From Mesostigma viride (Eukaryota; Streptophyta; Mesostigmatophyceae; Mesostigmatales; Mesostigmataceae), in contig RPFO01000333.1 in NCBI GenBank assembly GCA_009746045.1, positions 2,295,964-2,359,963 of the forward strand: DNA of 64,000 bases, in the 5' to 3' direction. A model generated the notes under the pieces. It saw only the letters and a program-made list of their open reading frames with translations, was not told the DNA's origin and did no database searches. This document shows positions 22,138 to 35,101 of this stretch, piece after piece. The translations under genes and the position numbers were made by a program. Position 1 is the first letter of the stretch; each line of letters opens with the position of its first letter.

Positions 22138-23432
22138 GTAAAGTTGTCCACATCGTGCTAAGGAATTTGTGCTAATCTATGAGTACCTATATGGACACTT
22201 TGTCGCATTTTTTACATGGCAAATAAGCGATGTATGTGTCATGTAGGCTGCCATTGGTGCATGCATGCATGGGCCAGCAATGATGGTCAGAGGTACATTG
22301 TGCCTATGAGATAACCATCGATTTGTTGATCAGCAAGTGATTCATTACGTGAGACAACAATATGTTTGGGGGCTAAGCTTCTTACATTGGTCACATGGCC
22401 CGCCATAATTGTTTTCTTATGTGTTTAAGGTTAGGGCTCTGTTCATGACTGAACGTCATGAACGCGCTCTATTCATGACATTGATTAATTGATTTTAATT
22501 AGTCTCATGTCCATGTTGGGGGACCGGGATCTCTGAATTCCCCAAAGAAGATATAGTGGAAGTCCCCCAAGACGTCAATATCCGTCAAGACGTCAATAAC
22601 TACATGTATGTCCACAGCTCAGCTAGTAGTCTAAAATATGGGCCTCGAGCTAATCTTGCACGCAAGCAATGCCTATCATCAAGGATGAATTAATGCCTAT
22701 CAACAAGGAGACAATCATGCTTGTTAAATTTCCTAGGACCCACAACTGGGGGGTCGTAGTCTTTGACAATGTCCGCCTGGGCAACGCTACTAATCCTACA
22801 TATCCGAGGTCCCATGTATGAATAAGAGGGGTTGAGCGGATGACGCCAACAGTGTCTGTGCTCTGCATGTCAGCTAAAATCATATCGCGGAGACAAACAT
22901 ATGGCGGTATGTCCAATGTTGGCCACTGCGTCGCCTAACAGGTTGTTACATGGTCGGCAAGGGCCTGACCATGTAAGAAGATATCTCCCTGGCTGGCCAG
23001 TCCACAAGGAACCAGCAGGGACCTCATCTGAATCAACCTGATTTATTAACTAACTACTTAATTCATTTATTAAACTCATGCCCCCATTAGGGAGTCAAGG
23101 AGCATTAGTTCATTCATTAATTAATTATTTAAACCCGATTCATTCATTAATTAATTATTTAAACACGTGCTCCCGTTGGGGAGTCACGGAGCACCGAAGT
23201 GCTTTTAATGCCTGTGTGTGCACAACAGGAGAAAGGGCAGAGACCCCCACTCTCCTTCATGCCTAAGGCATGCCACAGCTGCATTCGGGAACGCTAGCTA
23301 AACGGACACGCTAACGATCCGGCAATCTGTGGGTGCAATAAGACTCATGTGAGCATGGCATAACACTAGGAGCGTGGGCAAGTAATCTCATCATAGCCAG
23401 GACGTAGCATGGCTGTACTAGGACTATACCCC
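22138..23432. other. Non-coding stretch with dispersed repeat arms
   Basis: No gene is recognised. At 23078-23195 two diverged arms of the repeat described at 10907-11019 occur in tandem, separated by TTCATTCATTAATTAATTATT sequence. The rest shows no structure I can name. Confidence 0.4.
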
Positions 23433-24431
23433 GATGGATGGATGGATGGATGGATGGATGGATGGATGGATGGATGGATGGATGGATGGATGGATGGATG
23501 GATGGATGGATGGATGGATGGATGGATGGATGGATGGATGGATGGATGGATGGATGGATGGATGGATGGATGGATGGATGGATGGATGGATGGATGGATG
23601 GATGGATGGATGGATGGATGGATGGATGGATGGATGGATGGATGGATGGATGGATGGATGGATGGATGGATGGATGGATGGATGGATGGATGGATGGATG
23701 GATGGATGGATGGATGGATGGATGGATGGATGGATGGATGGATGGATGGATGGATGGATGGATGGATGGATGGATGGATGGATGGATGGATGGATGGATG
23801 GATGGATGGATGGATGGATGGATGGATGGATGGATGGATGGATGGATGGATGGATGGATGGATGGATGGATGGATGGATGGATGGATGGATGGATGGATG
23901 GATGGATGGATGGATGGATGGATGGATGGATGGATGGATGGATGGATGGATGGATGGATGGATGGATGGATGGATGGATGGATGGATGGATGGATGGATG
24001 GATGGATGGATGGATGGATGGATGGATGGATGGATGGATGGATGGATGGATGGATGGATGGATGGATGGATGGATGGATGGATGGATGGATGGATGGATG
24101 GATGGATGGATGGATGGATGGATGGATGGATGGATGGATGGATGGATGGATGGATGGATGGATGGATGGATGGATGGATGGATGGATGGATGGATGGATG
24201 GATGGATGGATGGATGGATGGATGGATGGATGGATGGATGGATGGATGGATGGATGGATGGATGGATGGATATGGATGGATGGATGGATGGATGGATGGA
24301 TGGATGGATGGATGGATGGATGGATGGATGGATGGATGGATGGATGGATGGATGGATGGATGGATGGATGGATGGATGGATGGATGGATGGATGGATGGA
24401 TGGATGGATGGATGGATGGATGGATGGATGG
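23433..24431. repeat. ATGG tetranucleotide microsatellite, about 1 kb
   Basis: Almost perfect (GATG)n with a single TA interruption near 24270. All three plus-strand frames stay open (MDGW repeats), as does a minus-strand frame (HPSI repeats), only because the unit lacks a stop codon. Confidence 0.98.
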
Positions 24432-26210
24432 CTTGTCTTACATGATGCAGTGGAACTTTGGTGCTGGAGGGTTAATTGTGGCCCGGTCTGGTTTAGCTTC
24501 AGTGCTCTCATGGCGGCCTTCATTTGTAATTATTTGAATGCATGCCCATTGGGCCATGCATAGTGTATATTTTTTACGCATGCACGCCCATTATGTATCG
24601 CTGGGTCCATCCCATCAATGCTTGTTTATTGCCAGGTCTGGTGTAAGTAAGTTAGTACTTGCGTGTCATGCGCATGGGCATGTTTAGAGTACTATGCTAA
24701 TCTCTTTAGAAACATAATTACACGGAAGTTACAAATCTCATCTGCATCATGCCCCAAGACACTACATTAAAGAATCAAATAAAATTATAACATGCCTCCG
24801 TTGGGAGATCATGCAGCACATGCATATTCCTTGCTGAATGGGTAGAGGTGGGTCAAGCCGCAACATCGAAATAAGCTAACTCTAAGCTATCTAGTCTACA
24901 AAATCCTCACTACACTTCTCCCCAAAGCGCCCCTTCCGCTTTGGGGGAGGGGGCTTACCCACATGGGCTGGCGTGTGAGCCGGGACATTGGTCTTCCACC
25001 TCTTCTTGTTCTGCATAGGAACAGAGAGCGAAGAAATGCGGTGTGGGGACCCCTTCTCGTGGTAATGCGTTACATGTACTCCCCACCGGGCTTTGCTCTT
25101 CATGGGTTCATAAAGACAACAATTATTCAGTAAGAATTTAATAAATTAGGAACATATATCCGTTGGGAGTCACTGTTACACATATACCTGAAAAGGGGCA
25201 TATGATTTTAAATACATTCTGAGCTACAACCTGCACGTGCATGGGTTTAGTTAACTGGCACCTATACTAGAGGCCTGACATGGGGTGGAGCTTCAGTGCT
25301 TCCCCGCCTTCTCCTTCTCCCACACTGGGTGCTCCGCGTCCTTCTTCTCCGGCCCTGCCCATGGGTGCACCGGCCCCGCCTCCTCCTTCTCCTCACGGGA
25401 CGATTCGCGCTCCACGCATGGCTGCAGCATCAGTTAGCACGGGCAAGACATAGCAGTAACCGCGCTATGGCTGTTCTAGCACCAGCCTAGCAGACTGCCA
25501 TGATCACTCAGCAAACCCACGACAGCTAAACCCTTGGCTGTCACAACCAGTCCATGCATCATTAAGTATGGGTACAGGGAAAGCTTCCCGCATATCCATG
25601 GCCATATGGATGGCAGCAACACAACGACTTGCCCCCTAGCCCCCCGTGCACACACAAAAACGTGGGTCGTGGCTTCCACGCCCCATCCGCCATGCATGCC
25701 AGCGCGTACCTTACTCGCATTCACACCGGGCTGCATCCCAGCGCCGTTGCTGTCCCCATGTGACACGTCGGCTGATTAAGCAGATACACAGCAGAGTCTG
25801 ATGTAAACCGCTAAACCCCAAACCCATGCAGACCACAGTCAAGGACGCGTGCATGTCAAGCCATGCCAATTGTGAACCGTACAGCAATTTACTTTTCAAG
25901 CCTGAAGAGGTGGATAGCAGATACTAGCCTGGAAGAGGTTACAGGGGCACATGTCCATTAGCGAGCGGAACAACACAGCTTACACCCTACAAGCGTACCG
26001 CACAATGTCCTCCTGCAATTGTCTGCAGATCTCCCAATGCCGCAGACATCTCCACTGCTCTCATGGCGATTGCAAATGCTTCATGCCGCTGACATCTCCA
26101 CTGCTCTCATGGCGATTGCAAATGCTTGATGCCGCACCTCTGCTTACAGCAGAAAAGCTTCCTCCGGGCGAGGCACCTGACTGGAACCAACACCCATTCC
26201 TTGGCTTCAC
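24432..26210. other. Non-coding stretch with dispersed repeats inside the CACTA-ended element
   Basis: At 24650-24770 there is a copy of the repeat also found at 58190-58325 (TAGTACTTGCGTGTCATGCG and CTGCATCATGCCCC). At 24785 there is a TTATAACATGCCTCCG motif shared with 6175. A direct duplication of ~48 bp (CATCTCCACTGCTCTCATGG) lies at about 26047-26135. A 70-codon minus-strand frame at 24891-25103, with a basic C-terminus, could be a terminal exon of the gene at 26211-27747, but this is unsupported. Confidence 0.45.
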
Positions 26211-27747
26211 AACGTGGCCATGACAGCATCGTGAATCTGCTTCGCCAACGCCCACACTTCAGGACCCGCGCCCTGCACCGCCATGGCCACAGGCTGCACC
26301 GCTGCAATCGATGCAGCATTCACTGCCTGCGCCGCACCATGTACTGCATGCACGAAAGCCAATCCTGGCTCGGTTATCATGGTCTTGCCCGATTCCTGCT
26401 GCTTCTTCTTCTTCGATGCGGTCATGCGCACTTTATACCCCTTCCTCTCCAAGCACGCCTTCAGCACCTGGCTCGTGCGGTGCTGAATATGCTTCTGAAG
26501 GCGCGCCTTCTAAACACGAAATGTTGGCAATGTATGATTCCCAAACGGCATCATAGGCACATAATCAGTCCCATTAATTGCTTTGCGGCAGTCAATGCAC
26601 CAGAACACCTGTTGAAAAAAGAAGGTTATGCGCGCTAGCGATTACCCGCGGCAAGAAGCAATCAACACGCCTCGCTAACAACTGCAACCACAATGTATTC
26701 ATGACGGGCCACTCACCGCTACCCTGCTCTCCTGATTCAATGTCTCCCCATTCTCAAGGCCTCCATTGTAAACCTCTCCGTCTTCACCATCGTCATCGTC
26801 TTCCTCTTCCTCCACTCCGACGTATCCGTGTTTCCTTTTCCTAAGATACCTAGGGTTGTTCAAGTCGTATGTGCGGCGTTGGCACACTTCCAACAAAATT
26901 TTGGCCGCCTCTACCCATTACCATTTATTCGTACTATCATAACATATCCAGGCGTTTCCCCGGGATAGAGCACTCCAGCTAGTTGTCTAGATGGGGGCAA
27001 TCGATGATGGGATAGCTTAGGCATTACAGCACTTGAAACGATATTAGCGCTCAGCGTTATAGTACCTTCAATTAGCTCTGGCACCTTGTGGCCATCAGCT
27101 TGCGCCTTAATTAGCCGACGTCTTGAGCCCACCTCACATTTGTAGCATAAGCTATGCGTCAGCCTACCTATGGTATTGCACTGGTTGTATTGCACCCACA
27201 GTGTTGCGCCCCGGCACCATGCCGTGGAGAGAGCGCTCTGTGGCCTGCCCACCTGCGGCAGTGAGAGAAGCTAGGGCGCCCTCCCTCCTTCTCACTGTGT
27301 ATATAGGGTTGAAGGTTCCTTTACTCTGTATTGGCACCCACGTGACGCAGTCACGTGCTTATTAATTAATTAATTAATCCAGGCGTTTGAAAAATCATTC
27401 CCTCGTTCGAACTTCTACCCCTGGGCGTCCATGACGAGGCAGTCACGACGGGACGCAGATGCACAAAAATAAAACAAGGCGACATCCCTTCAATCATTGA
27501 CCAAAAAACAGAATACGCGCAGAACTTGGATTTCAACACCACGCACCCATTACCAGCGAGCACGGCTGGCCTGCAACCGCCATCATTTCATAACCAGAAG
27601 CCAGGGCCCACACTCCATCCCGTTACCTCATCTTCCACGCACGGCTTCCGCTGCTTCCCTCTGCTCTTTCGCATTCTCCGCCAGCAACCTCGCCTTCTCC
27701 TCGTCCAACAATCCACTAAGAATAAAATCCCCTCTATTGGACGCCAT
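26211..27747 (-). pseudogene. Multi-exon element gene of unknown function, degraded
   Basis: Coding-like pieces lie in order on the minus strand. The first runs from ATG 27747 (MASNRGDFILSGLLDEEKAR, helical) to a GTAACG donor at 27626. The second is about 27230-26925, with CYKCEVGSRRR and GTITLSANIVSSAVMPKL. The third is about 26889-26704 (TYDLNNPRYLRKRKHGYVGV, then a Glu/Asp run), ending at a GTGAGT donor. The fourth starts after a CTTTTTTCAACAG acceptor near 26608 with FWCIDCRKAINGTDYVPMMP. An in-frame TAG interrupts this last piece near 26511, after which KARLQKHIQHRTSQVLKACL continues in the same frame. Cys pairs suggest zinc binding. It is probably a protein of the CACTA-ended element, but I do not recognise the family; the exon links are inference. 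Confidence 0.45.
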
Positions 27748-28020
27748 TCAGACGAACTTTGCTAGCGTCTTTTCACCGGCCCCAGCACACATAATCTATA
27801 GCCGCTTAATGACAACGGCCGACAACGACAACTGCTGAATAGGCGAAAAAGGCTGATAACTACATTTTTATATTTCGCTGCATTTGCTAATAGACACGCA
27901 CGTTCTCCCACTTCTCCATTACAATATAATTATCCATCTGGCCGTGTACAGGCAAAGATCCCCGAAGTAACTTACTGAAACGTATCTTACAGCATCGGAT
28001 CACTGGCACCTAATCTACAG

Positions 28021-28434
28021 GTGGTAGATTACCAACCAAGACCCGTCGCGGTAATTTACTCTGTCTTTGGCATCACTGGCACCCCTGGCCTTGAGCTCAC
28101 CTTTTCACAACAAGCGTGGATATGGCTCCGCACATGCATGTTATATACAATCTGGACGGTGCGAAACGATGTGGTGTTCAATAGGCGCACAGTTTTCGAC
28201 AAAGCTGGGGTTCTCTCACGCTTCATTTACCTATGGAACTCCGGCATGCGACGCTACTGGATGGTTGCAAATGAACAAAACAAAATCTGGGACCCTGGCG
28301 CGGACCAGGATAAGCCCAGCCCACTTGAGATCTTTCATGACCTCATGGGCAAAAACAGGATCTTTACCCACATGCCCAATGACAACCCATTAGAAGTCCA
28401 GTGGCTTCCGTGGTCTAGTAAGGCTCCGTTTTAG
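28021..28434 (+). pseudogene. Fragment resembling the C-terminal tail of a LINE reverse transcriptase
   Basis: 137 codons contain QAWIWLRTCMLYTIWTVRND followed by VVFNRR. This W...W..RN..VF pattern is typical of the region after the zinc-binding domain of non-LTR polymerases. No polymerase domain precedes it, so it is a captured or residual fragment near the right end of the CACTA-ended element. Confidence 0.45.
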
Positions 28435-28718
28435 CCACTGACATCTTGATACCCTAGGCTTAGCAGGGATTACCTACTGGCTATATTTGGAATAAACGTA
28501 CACCTATTTACCTGGAAATTTACTCTGTCGGTAATGTACTACCAAAGATGTGCAGTCGTAACGTTACTCTTACTTACGGCTAGTAAAATTACTACGTAGG
28601 ATGATAGGTAGTAATGATTACGGCGTTGGATCCCACGCCTCGTATCTAGGTAGTAAGATAAGACCTCGTAATTTACGCCTCGGATCATTTTTACTACCCT
28701 CGGACGAAAAGTATAGTG

Positions 28719-28974
28719 GGTTGGGAGCCAGCAAGCTGGTGGTCAGCAGGGGAAGGGTGGCCAAGGGCAAGGCAAGGGCCAAGCCCAAGGCAACCAGGGC
28801 AAGCAGGGTGGGCAGTCTCAGGGAGGCCAGGGCAAGCCTGGCAAGGGTGGGGCTGGGTCTGGGAAGAAGGGTGGGCCATGCTTTGTGTGTGGCAAGGAAG
28901 GTCACTGGCGTCGTGAGTGTCCTGACAGGAAGGCCAAGCCTGCTGGGGCAGGGGGCCAGTCTGGGCAGCAGTGA
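28719..28974 (+). pseudogene. Gag of copia element 1, C-terminal part with zinc knuckle and leaky stop
   Basis: After the insertion the gag frame resumes at 28721 with a Gly/Gln/Lys-rich stretch. It reaches a CCHC knuckle CFVCGKEGHWRREC (Cx2Cx4Hx4C), which would bind element RNA. Gag ends at TGA 28972-28974 in the context CAG-TGA-CTA. The reading frame stays open after that TGA and leads straight into pol, the arrangement expected for stop-codon readthrough. Confidence 0.85.
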
Positions 28975-31900
28975 CTAACATCATCCCCTGTAAATAGTCA
29001 ATCACCCCTTGGGGAAGGTGTGCTGGATGTACATAAGGATGGGGGTGTGCCCCTTGTGCAGCACCAAGGGTGTAAAGATGTTGTTCTTCCACTGGATTGC
29101 AATAACAATGCTGCAGCTGAATTCCCTATGCCTCATGCAGGTGGTGGGTCTCCAGCAGGTGCTGGCCTGGAGGGCCAAGGGACCTTGCTGGAAGGGCCTG
29201 GAGCGGTCCAGGGTGCAGGACCTGACTTGGGGCGTCAGGACGGCCTGCAGGGAAGCCCTGGAACCTCAGGAGTGGATCATGTGTCCCCACACACGGTTCA
29301 GACGTCTCGCCAGGTCAGTACTGAGAGAGTGCTGAGCTATGCTGAGGCTGGCCATAGGTTGCATCACATGTTTGGGCATTCTGGGCAGGCAGCAATGTTT
29401 GCTTGGAAGCTAGGTAGGGGACCTTTATGGGAAGCATGCCAGGCTGCTGCTGAGAACTGTGGTTGCCAGGAGAATGCTGTTCACCCACCTCAGTCCCATG
29501 CTAGGGAGCCTGCTAGGGAGCGTGGCGACATCCAGATAGATATCCAGCATATCAGGGGCTTGTATATATTGGTGGGAGTGGACAGGTTCAGTAGATACAG
29601 GCTGATAGACGTTCTGCATGCCTGGTATGCAGGAGCACCACTTGTTGTTGGGTATGAAGGCCCTGATCCCAGGCTTTGGGGTGTGCAAGAGTGTGCAGGC
29701 AGACTTGCAGTTTGACTGTTTGCTCAAGCATCAGGACCAGCTGCCTTGTAAGCTGGTGGTAGTCCCCAGGGAGAGTCATGGGCAGCAAGGGGCTGTAGAG
29801 AGATCCATACGTGAAGTAAAGACAGTGGTGCTAGCAGCAGAGTCAGTGCCACTTGTGGCATCTGCCTTAGAAAGGGCAGCCTGGTGTAAGGGGATAGAAG
29901 AGCAGCTGAACCACAGGGTTAACTATTACTTTGATGGTGTGGCTGTCTCTCCCCTGGCCCTGCAGTATCAAAGAGACAACAAGTATAGCTTGTTGCCTGA
30001 GAACGTGGTGCAGGCCAGTCTGAGGAAGGCAGACAGGTTGTTTGCCCAGCTGAGACGTAAGGACAAGAATTGGAATGTGCTGAGGCCTCAGGTGGGGCTG
30101 AAGGTCAGGATGTGGAAGGAACCATCTATACCAGGCAAGCGGGGGAAGTGGCAGGATGGGGTTGTCACTCTTGTGGAAGAAGCTAACAGATCTTGCCTGG
30201 TGGCTTTGGAAAAGGATCCAAGGCACGTGTACAGGTTGTCCTGGGCTCATGTCAAGGAAAGAAGGCCACATGCAATCTGGCCTGCAGACGGGCCAGGCCC
30301 TCCCAGCTGGGTTGAGGAGCCAGGCCAGAGCCAGGCAGCAGCAGCTAACAATCCTCCTGTGGTGGATGATGGTCTGTCCCTACTGGAAGATGACGAGCAG
30401 GAGGCTGCTGAAGCAACTGTCACAAGGCCAGAGGGGACGGGGCAGCCACCTAAGGCCCGGGGGCCTCTCATGGCGGACGTCATCCGAGCACTCATGCGCA
30501 GCAAACATGATCCCAAGGTATCCAAGCTCACGGGGTGGGGGTCGTGCTGGGCAGCTACAATGGAGGTAGATACCAACTCACAGGTGTCTGTCATCAGGGA
30601 AGAGGATGCTGTAGGCTTACAGATGTCCCATCCCAGTTGCCTTGCTGTGTCTGATTTCTCAGGAAAGGTGTCCATGAAGATCCTTGGGGAAGTGAGTGTG
30701 CCTATCTTAGGGGTGCCCACCACGTTTGTGTGGTAGAGGGCTATCAGGGGCCTGCCATTCTGGGTCAAAACTTCTTGTGCATGCCAGGGGTTACTTTGAC
30801 CTCTGATGAGTTGGCACTAGAAGGCAGGGGCAGCCTCCCCCTTGAAAGATATCACTATTCCCAGGGTCTTGCAGTGGCGGTGAAGGCTGTTAGGAGTCAG
30901 CCAGCTGAGGGTCCTCAGAGTCAGGAGCCCATAGCTGAGGACTTGTTGATAATCCCAACCACCTTTGATCCAAGGCAGTTAGGGGTAAACAGGTACCAGA
31001 TAGCTGCTCACAGTCCTATTCCCTGGCGCCAGCTAGTCGAGATGATGCAAAGCCCCAAGATGGCTAAGGCATGGACTCTTGGCTTTGTTGCTTCTGGGCA
31101 TGAGTGGATAGTTTCCAACTGTGCAGAACCTGTGGATGAGCTGCCAGAAGTTCACCAGCTGCTCAGATTGATGTTTGTCCTCAAGCTCAAGGAGGTTGAT
31201 GGTGTCCAGGTGCCACATGTCAGACCAGTTGTAACCGAGTATCATGGCACTGGCCAGTTGTTAGATGAGGAGCTCTATACTCCAGGGATGCTGCATGACA
31301 CGTGGAGGATTCTGCTGTGTATATTTCTGTCTTTTCTGGTTAAGGGTGTGCCCTATAGCTCTGTGCTGATTGATTTCAAGAGGGCTTTTCTCAAGGGTGA
31401 CCAGGATCAGGCTAGGCAGACTTGGAGAGATATCCCTCCTTTCTTTGTGACTGTACCTGCTGTATGGAGAGCAGAGATAAAGGCCAGGTACCTGAGAATT
31501 CTGAAAGGGTTGGAAGGTCTCAGGTCCAGTCCCATTATCTGGAGAAAGAGCCTAGAGAAGTTCTTGAAGAGTACTTGTGGGTTTTCTGTATCTCCAGTGG
31601 ATCCCTGTTTGTTTCAAGGGTCCCACAATGGCCTTCCTGTCTTTGCCTCACTGCATGGTGATGACCTGCATCTCATAGGTCCACCAGACTGGGTTGAGGC
31701 TGTCTTGGCTAAGATCCAGAAGCGGTTTGAGCTGGGTAAGATACAGCACATGGTGGAGAATGAGCCTATGGTCTTCTGTGGCATGCAGGCTACGTTGTTC
31801 CAAGCCAAGGGCTCGTGGTTCATCAGGATGGAGGGTGGTAAGGACTACCCACAGCAGATTGTGACTGCATTGCAGGAGCCCATCACGCAGGCTAGGTGTG

Positions 31901-32238
31901 CTACCATCAGAGGCATGCTGGCATGGCTTGCAAGTATATGTGCCCCTGACTTGCTGGTTCTGAGTCGACTTACTGATTCCCAGCTGGTTGAGGTGGGTGC
32001 TGAGAGTGTGGTGCAGGCTGTCATGATGTCTCCCCCTCTCATACTGGGTCCTGTGGATTTGTACAAGCCCCTTGACATGGTTCTCTATGTGGACAGTTCT
32101 ATGGATAATAGGAAGGTCACAGAGGTCAGGGGTAGGGCAGCAGCATTAGTTACCCTGGAGCAAGATCACACCTCACTTGTTACCTGGTACAGTCGGTTGC
32201 AAAACAGGGGGGGGGGAGCCACAGCCTGGCATGAGTGA
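28975..32238 (+). pseudogene. Pol of copia element 1: integrase, protease-like domain, reverse transcriptase
   Basis: Domains in order: HHCC pre-integrase zinc finger (RLHHMFGHSG, then CGCQEN) near 29350-29475; integrase core with first Asp in IQIDIQHIRG (~29540), second Asp in VQADLQFD (~29705) and Glu in QGAVERSIRE (~29800); a Pro/Glu-rich linker; a protease-like segment MEVDTNSQVSVI (~30560) to GYQGPAILGQNFL (~30750); and a copia-type reverse transcriptase (LIDFKRAFLKG ~31370, LHGDDLHLI ~31655). Frameshifts lie near 29625 (in the integrase) and 30733 (a 2-base TG slip). A run of G at ~32205 ends the frame in the RNase H region. The protein would copy and integrate the element. The frame of 28975 is continuous with gag through a TGA. 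Confidence 0.85.
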
Positions 32239-32718
32239 TTCCTGGGCTTAACACCCAGTGAAGACATGGGCTCCCCAATAAGGCAGTATTTGTACAGGTG
32301 CTACCTGAGTCTCTTTGAGCATAAAAGGGAAAGGCTGGCCAAGGCGGGCGCCATAAGAACGGGCGCCTGTGATAACTGTGAAAGATCAGGAACTCACAAT
32401 AGTACGTTCTTGGCATCCTGTAATCCCAGCCATTGGACTAGGTAATGTACCTTGACTTTAATCCAGCACCAAGTTCCCAAGGAAAGGTTGGGAGCTGACC
32501 AAGGGGTCAGGGGATAACCTGGGGTGACCTCTGATTCACTGGCCAGTACACCCAGCCTGGTCCAAGGGCAAGATATGTTGTTACCCAAAGGAGGCAGGAA
32601 CCTGGGCCCTCAAAGGTCTGATCAACCTCAAGGGACCAAGCGGTCTGTGGCTGAGTGGGCACAAGCAAGGTTAGGCTTGTTTCAAGCTGGTCCAGCTCCA
32701 AAAGAAGAAAGGGTTGGA
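32239..32718 (+). other. Degraded 3' end of pol and polypurine tract of copia element 1
   Basis: Sequence between the RNase H frameshift and the 3' LTR has only broken frames. The purine-rich AAAAGAAGAAAGGGTTGG at 32701-32718 abuts the LTR and is the expected primer site for second-strand synthesis. Confidence 0.7.
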
Positions 32719-32904
32719 GTTAGCATTTTGGGCAACCAATATGCTAAGTGGATGCAGTTTGGAAAGACCTTTCCAACGCCGTGCTGACCGCCTGAAACAG
32801 ACAAGGGACGAGAAAGATATGAGGTCCCGAAGTCCTAGCCGTCCGTGGCCGACTAGGGTACAGTCCTCTGGTATAGTGGACAGGACACGTGGCAGGCCGT
32901 GCCT
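32719..32904 (+). repeat. 3' LTR of copia element 1, first part
   Basis: Matches the first 186 bp of the 5' LTR (13596-13781) with hardly any difference. It is then interrupted by the TIR element that starts at 32905 and resumes at 43536. Confidence 0.92.
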
Positions 32905-33039
32905 CCCTACCAGCCATTTAGAATGTACTCCAGCACAAGTACATTTTGAGTTTTTCCAAGTTTCCTCTTTTTTGCTTGTTTCAAGTTCAGTTCTGCAAAA
33001 AAAGTGTCCCCATGGCCCCTGGATCTCATCTGGAGGTAG

Positions 33040-33140
33040 TTGAACTAGTATATGCTACAAAATACTACATTGTACTAGTTTGTACTACTTTGTACTACAT
33101 TTTTACTATAATGTACTACATTGAACTACATTTGAACAAA
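33040..33140. repeat. Subterminal TTGTACTACA-type repeats
   Basis: About eight short direct copies of GTACTACA/GTACTAG-like words lie within 100 bp just inside the left end. The word resembles the AATGTACT core of the terminal and central repeats of the same element and may be a transposase binding site (inference). Confidence 0.6.
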
Positions 33141-33375
33141 TTTTAAGGCTGCTATGCAGTTGTCTAGTGTTCCAGACCCTTGAAAAACAGGTTTTGCCGC
33201 CTCTTTCGGCTCCCCGACCCTGCTCGCGCCCAGATTCGCTACACGAAAACTGTCGCAGCCACCGGACTAATGAGGCAATCCTGCCCCCCATTGCGCCTTG
33301 CGATCACATGTAATCAAGCAAGCATGTCATGCATACTGGTGTTGTCATAATTCATCTTGTAGCGATAAGCAAGTA

Positions 33376-35101
33376 TTAACTCGTCGTCTGTCCCTGGTCC
33401 TCTACGGAGGACTGAGTTGAACTCAGTCCTCTCTAGAGGACCGAGTTTTTGGGTTTCGTAGAAAATTCGCCCCGGTCAGAATGTTTGACAAAAAATTTCT
33501 CTCAAAATTTATTCAAATACTACGTGAAAAGATCTTTCTTGGACATATTTTTGGGATTTTTTTGGATTTGGTATGCGCGGCTAACTGTACGGTCAAAGTA
33601 CAGGTGGTAAGGGTACTTTTCCACGTGAAACGCGAGTTCCGGAAATGCACGACCTAGCCATGGCGGCTCGCGCCCATGCATGCAGTTTACGTTTGCGGAC
33701 GAGTTAGCCGTCCAAACTCAGTAAATAGATTTAAAATGCCCTAAAGATGATATAAATCAATTTTTAGCTCGCGGGGATGCGATTTACCCGGTGTCGGCAC
33801 TGTTCTTGCTGGAAAAAACTGCGATAAGGCAGGTCGACGGAATTGATGACTGCGCTTGCTTTCCGGCGCAATTTCAATGGCTGATAGGTTTCTTTCTACA
33901 TTTTAACATGAATTGTATTAGAATATATTGAGTGACAGTATAGATTTGATGATCTCGACCATTCTGTCACGTCATGGTCTATGTGCCGCAAAGTGCCACT
34001 TTTGCGGGCACCGCCTGGGCCAAGGTAACGCCAGCCGTGCCAGGTAAAGCCGGATAATCGTTGCCTCTTCGTTCCTTGATGTTTGTACATGAGTTTAAGC
34101 TTGCGAGGCGTTGTCAGGTTCAAGTCTTGATGCTCTTTCTTGACCGTTGCCTGCCCCTCTCTAAAACCCCCTTTTCAGATGATGTTAGCAGGCATTTGCC
34201 TTAACCCAGTGTAGTTGTGCAGGGTTTTAGGAGCTGTGCAGGTTTAAACACCTTCATAGATGTTAGTTATTCTTTTGCTACGTTCATACTGCATGATTGT
34301 GTGGCCACGGGCTGCGTCAAGGGTGCATTCAAGCTTTTACGGGTGAGTGAAAAGTCTTGGTGACAAACCACTGCCATCATGTGCCAGCAACTATGTTGGC
34401 CACATCATGGCAAGGCAAAACAGTTATAGCCATATCTATTGTTGTTTGAAACAATGGAAATATGCTTAACCTACCCATTATATTGGTGGTTGGCACTTAT
34501 AACATAACCCTTTGTTGGTAGGTATCCAAGCCCATTCCCTACATGCATGCATAGGCTCTCACTACATGATAAGGTATGATATACCTGAAGTATGATGATG
34601 CAAGTGTGTTGTCCTGTAATGCTTGAAGGGAAATGAGTTGATTGGGATGGTTGGTGGCCACGGTGATGTAGTATGACCGCACTTACATGCTAGCAAAGTT
34701 AGCAAAAGCCCCATTCCTCTCCTGAGGACTGAGAGTTTTTTAATTGTTTCAGGCAGTTGCAGTGGCCAAATGGAGCCCAGTTTTTTGCCACGCTTCAAGA
34801 ACTATGTTGTTTACGTGCCTATATTTTTTCTTCATGCACCAGGATTTGATTGAATTTTTCCCACTCGTTCTTATCCCGAAAAATGCAAATTCGCGAGGGG
34901 CGCCCAACGTCCGTGTAATTTTCAGGTGTTCGGGTCAAGTTTTCACATATGCAGTATTTTTGCCAACAAAATGATATCTAGTACACCCCAGATCCACATC
35001 AAAACATTTGGGATGGACCCCCCACCTAGTCGCTACACGCGGTTGAAAATTGTCAACTCAGTCCTCCTGTGAGGACTGAGTTGGGACAGACGACGAGTTA
35101 A
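33376..35101. mobile_element. Nested TTAA-flanked MITE
   Basis: TTAA at 33376-33379 and 35098-35101 bracket inverted ends CTCGTCGTCTGTCCC. Next to each end lies a palindrome of the form AACTCAGTCCTC...GAGGACTGAGTT. The interior of ~1.7 kb has no recognisable gene. It resembles the MITE at 4291-6035 in size and plan but not in sequence. Confidence 0.8.

Noticed and set aside
23366-24563. MDGW-repeat and HPSI-repeat ORFs
   Set aside because: They are translations of the ATGG microsatellite in several frames.
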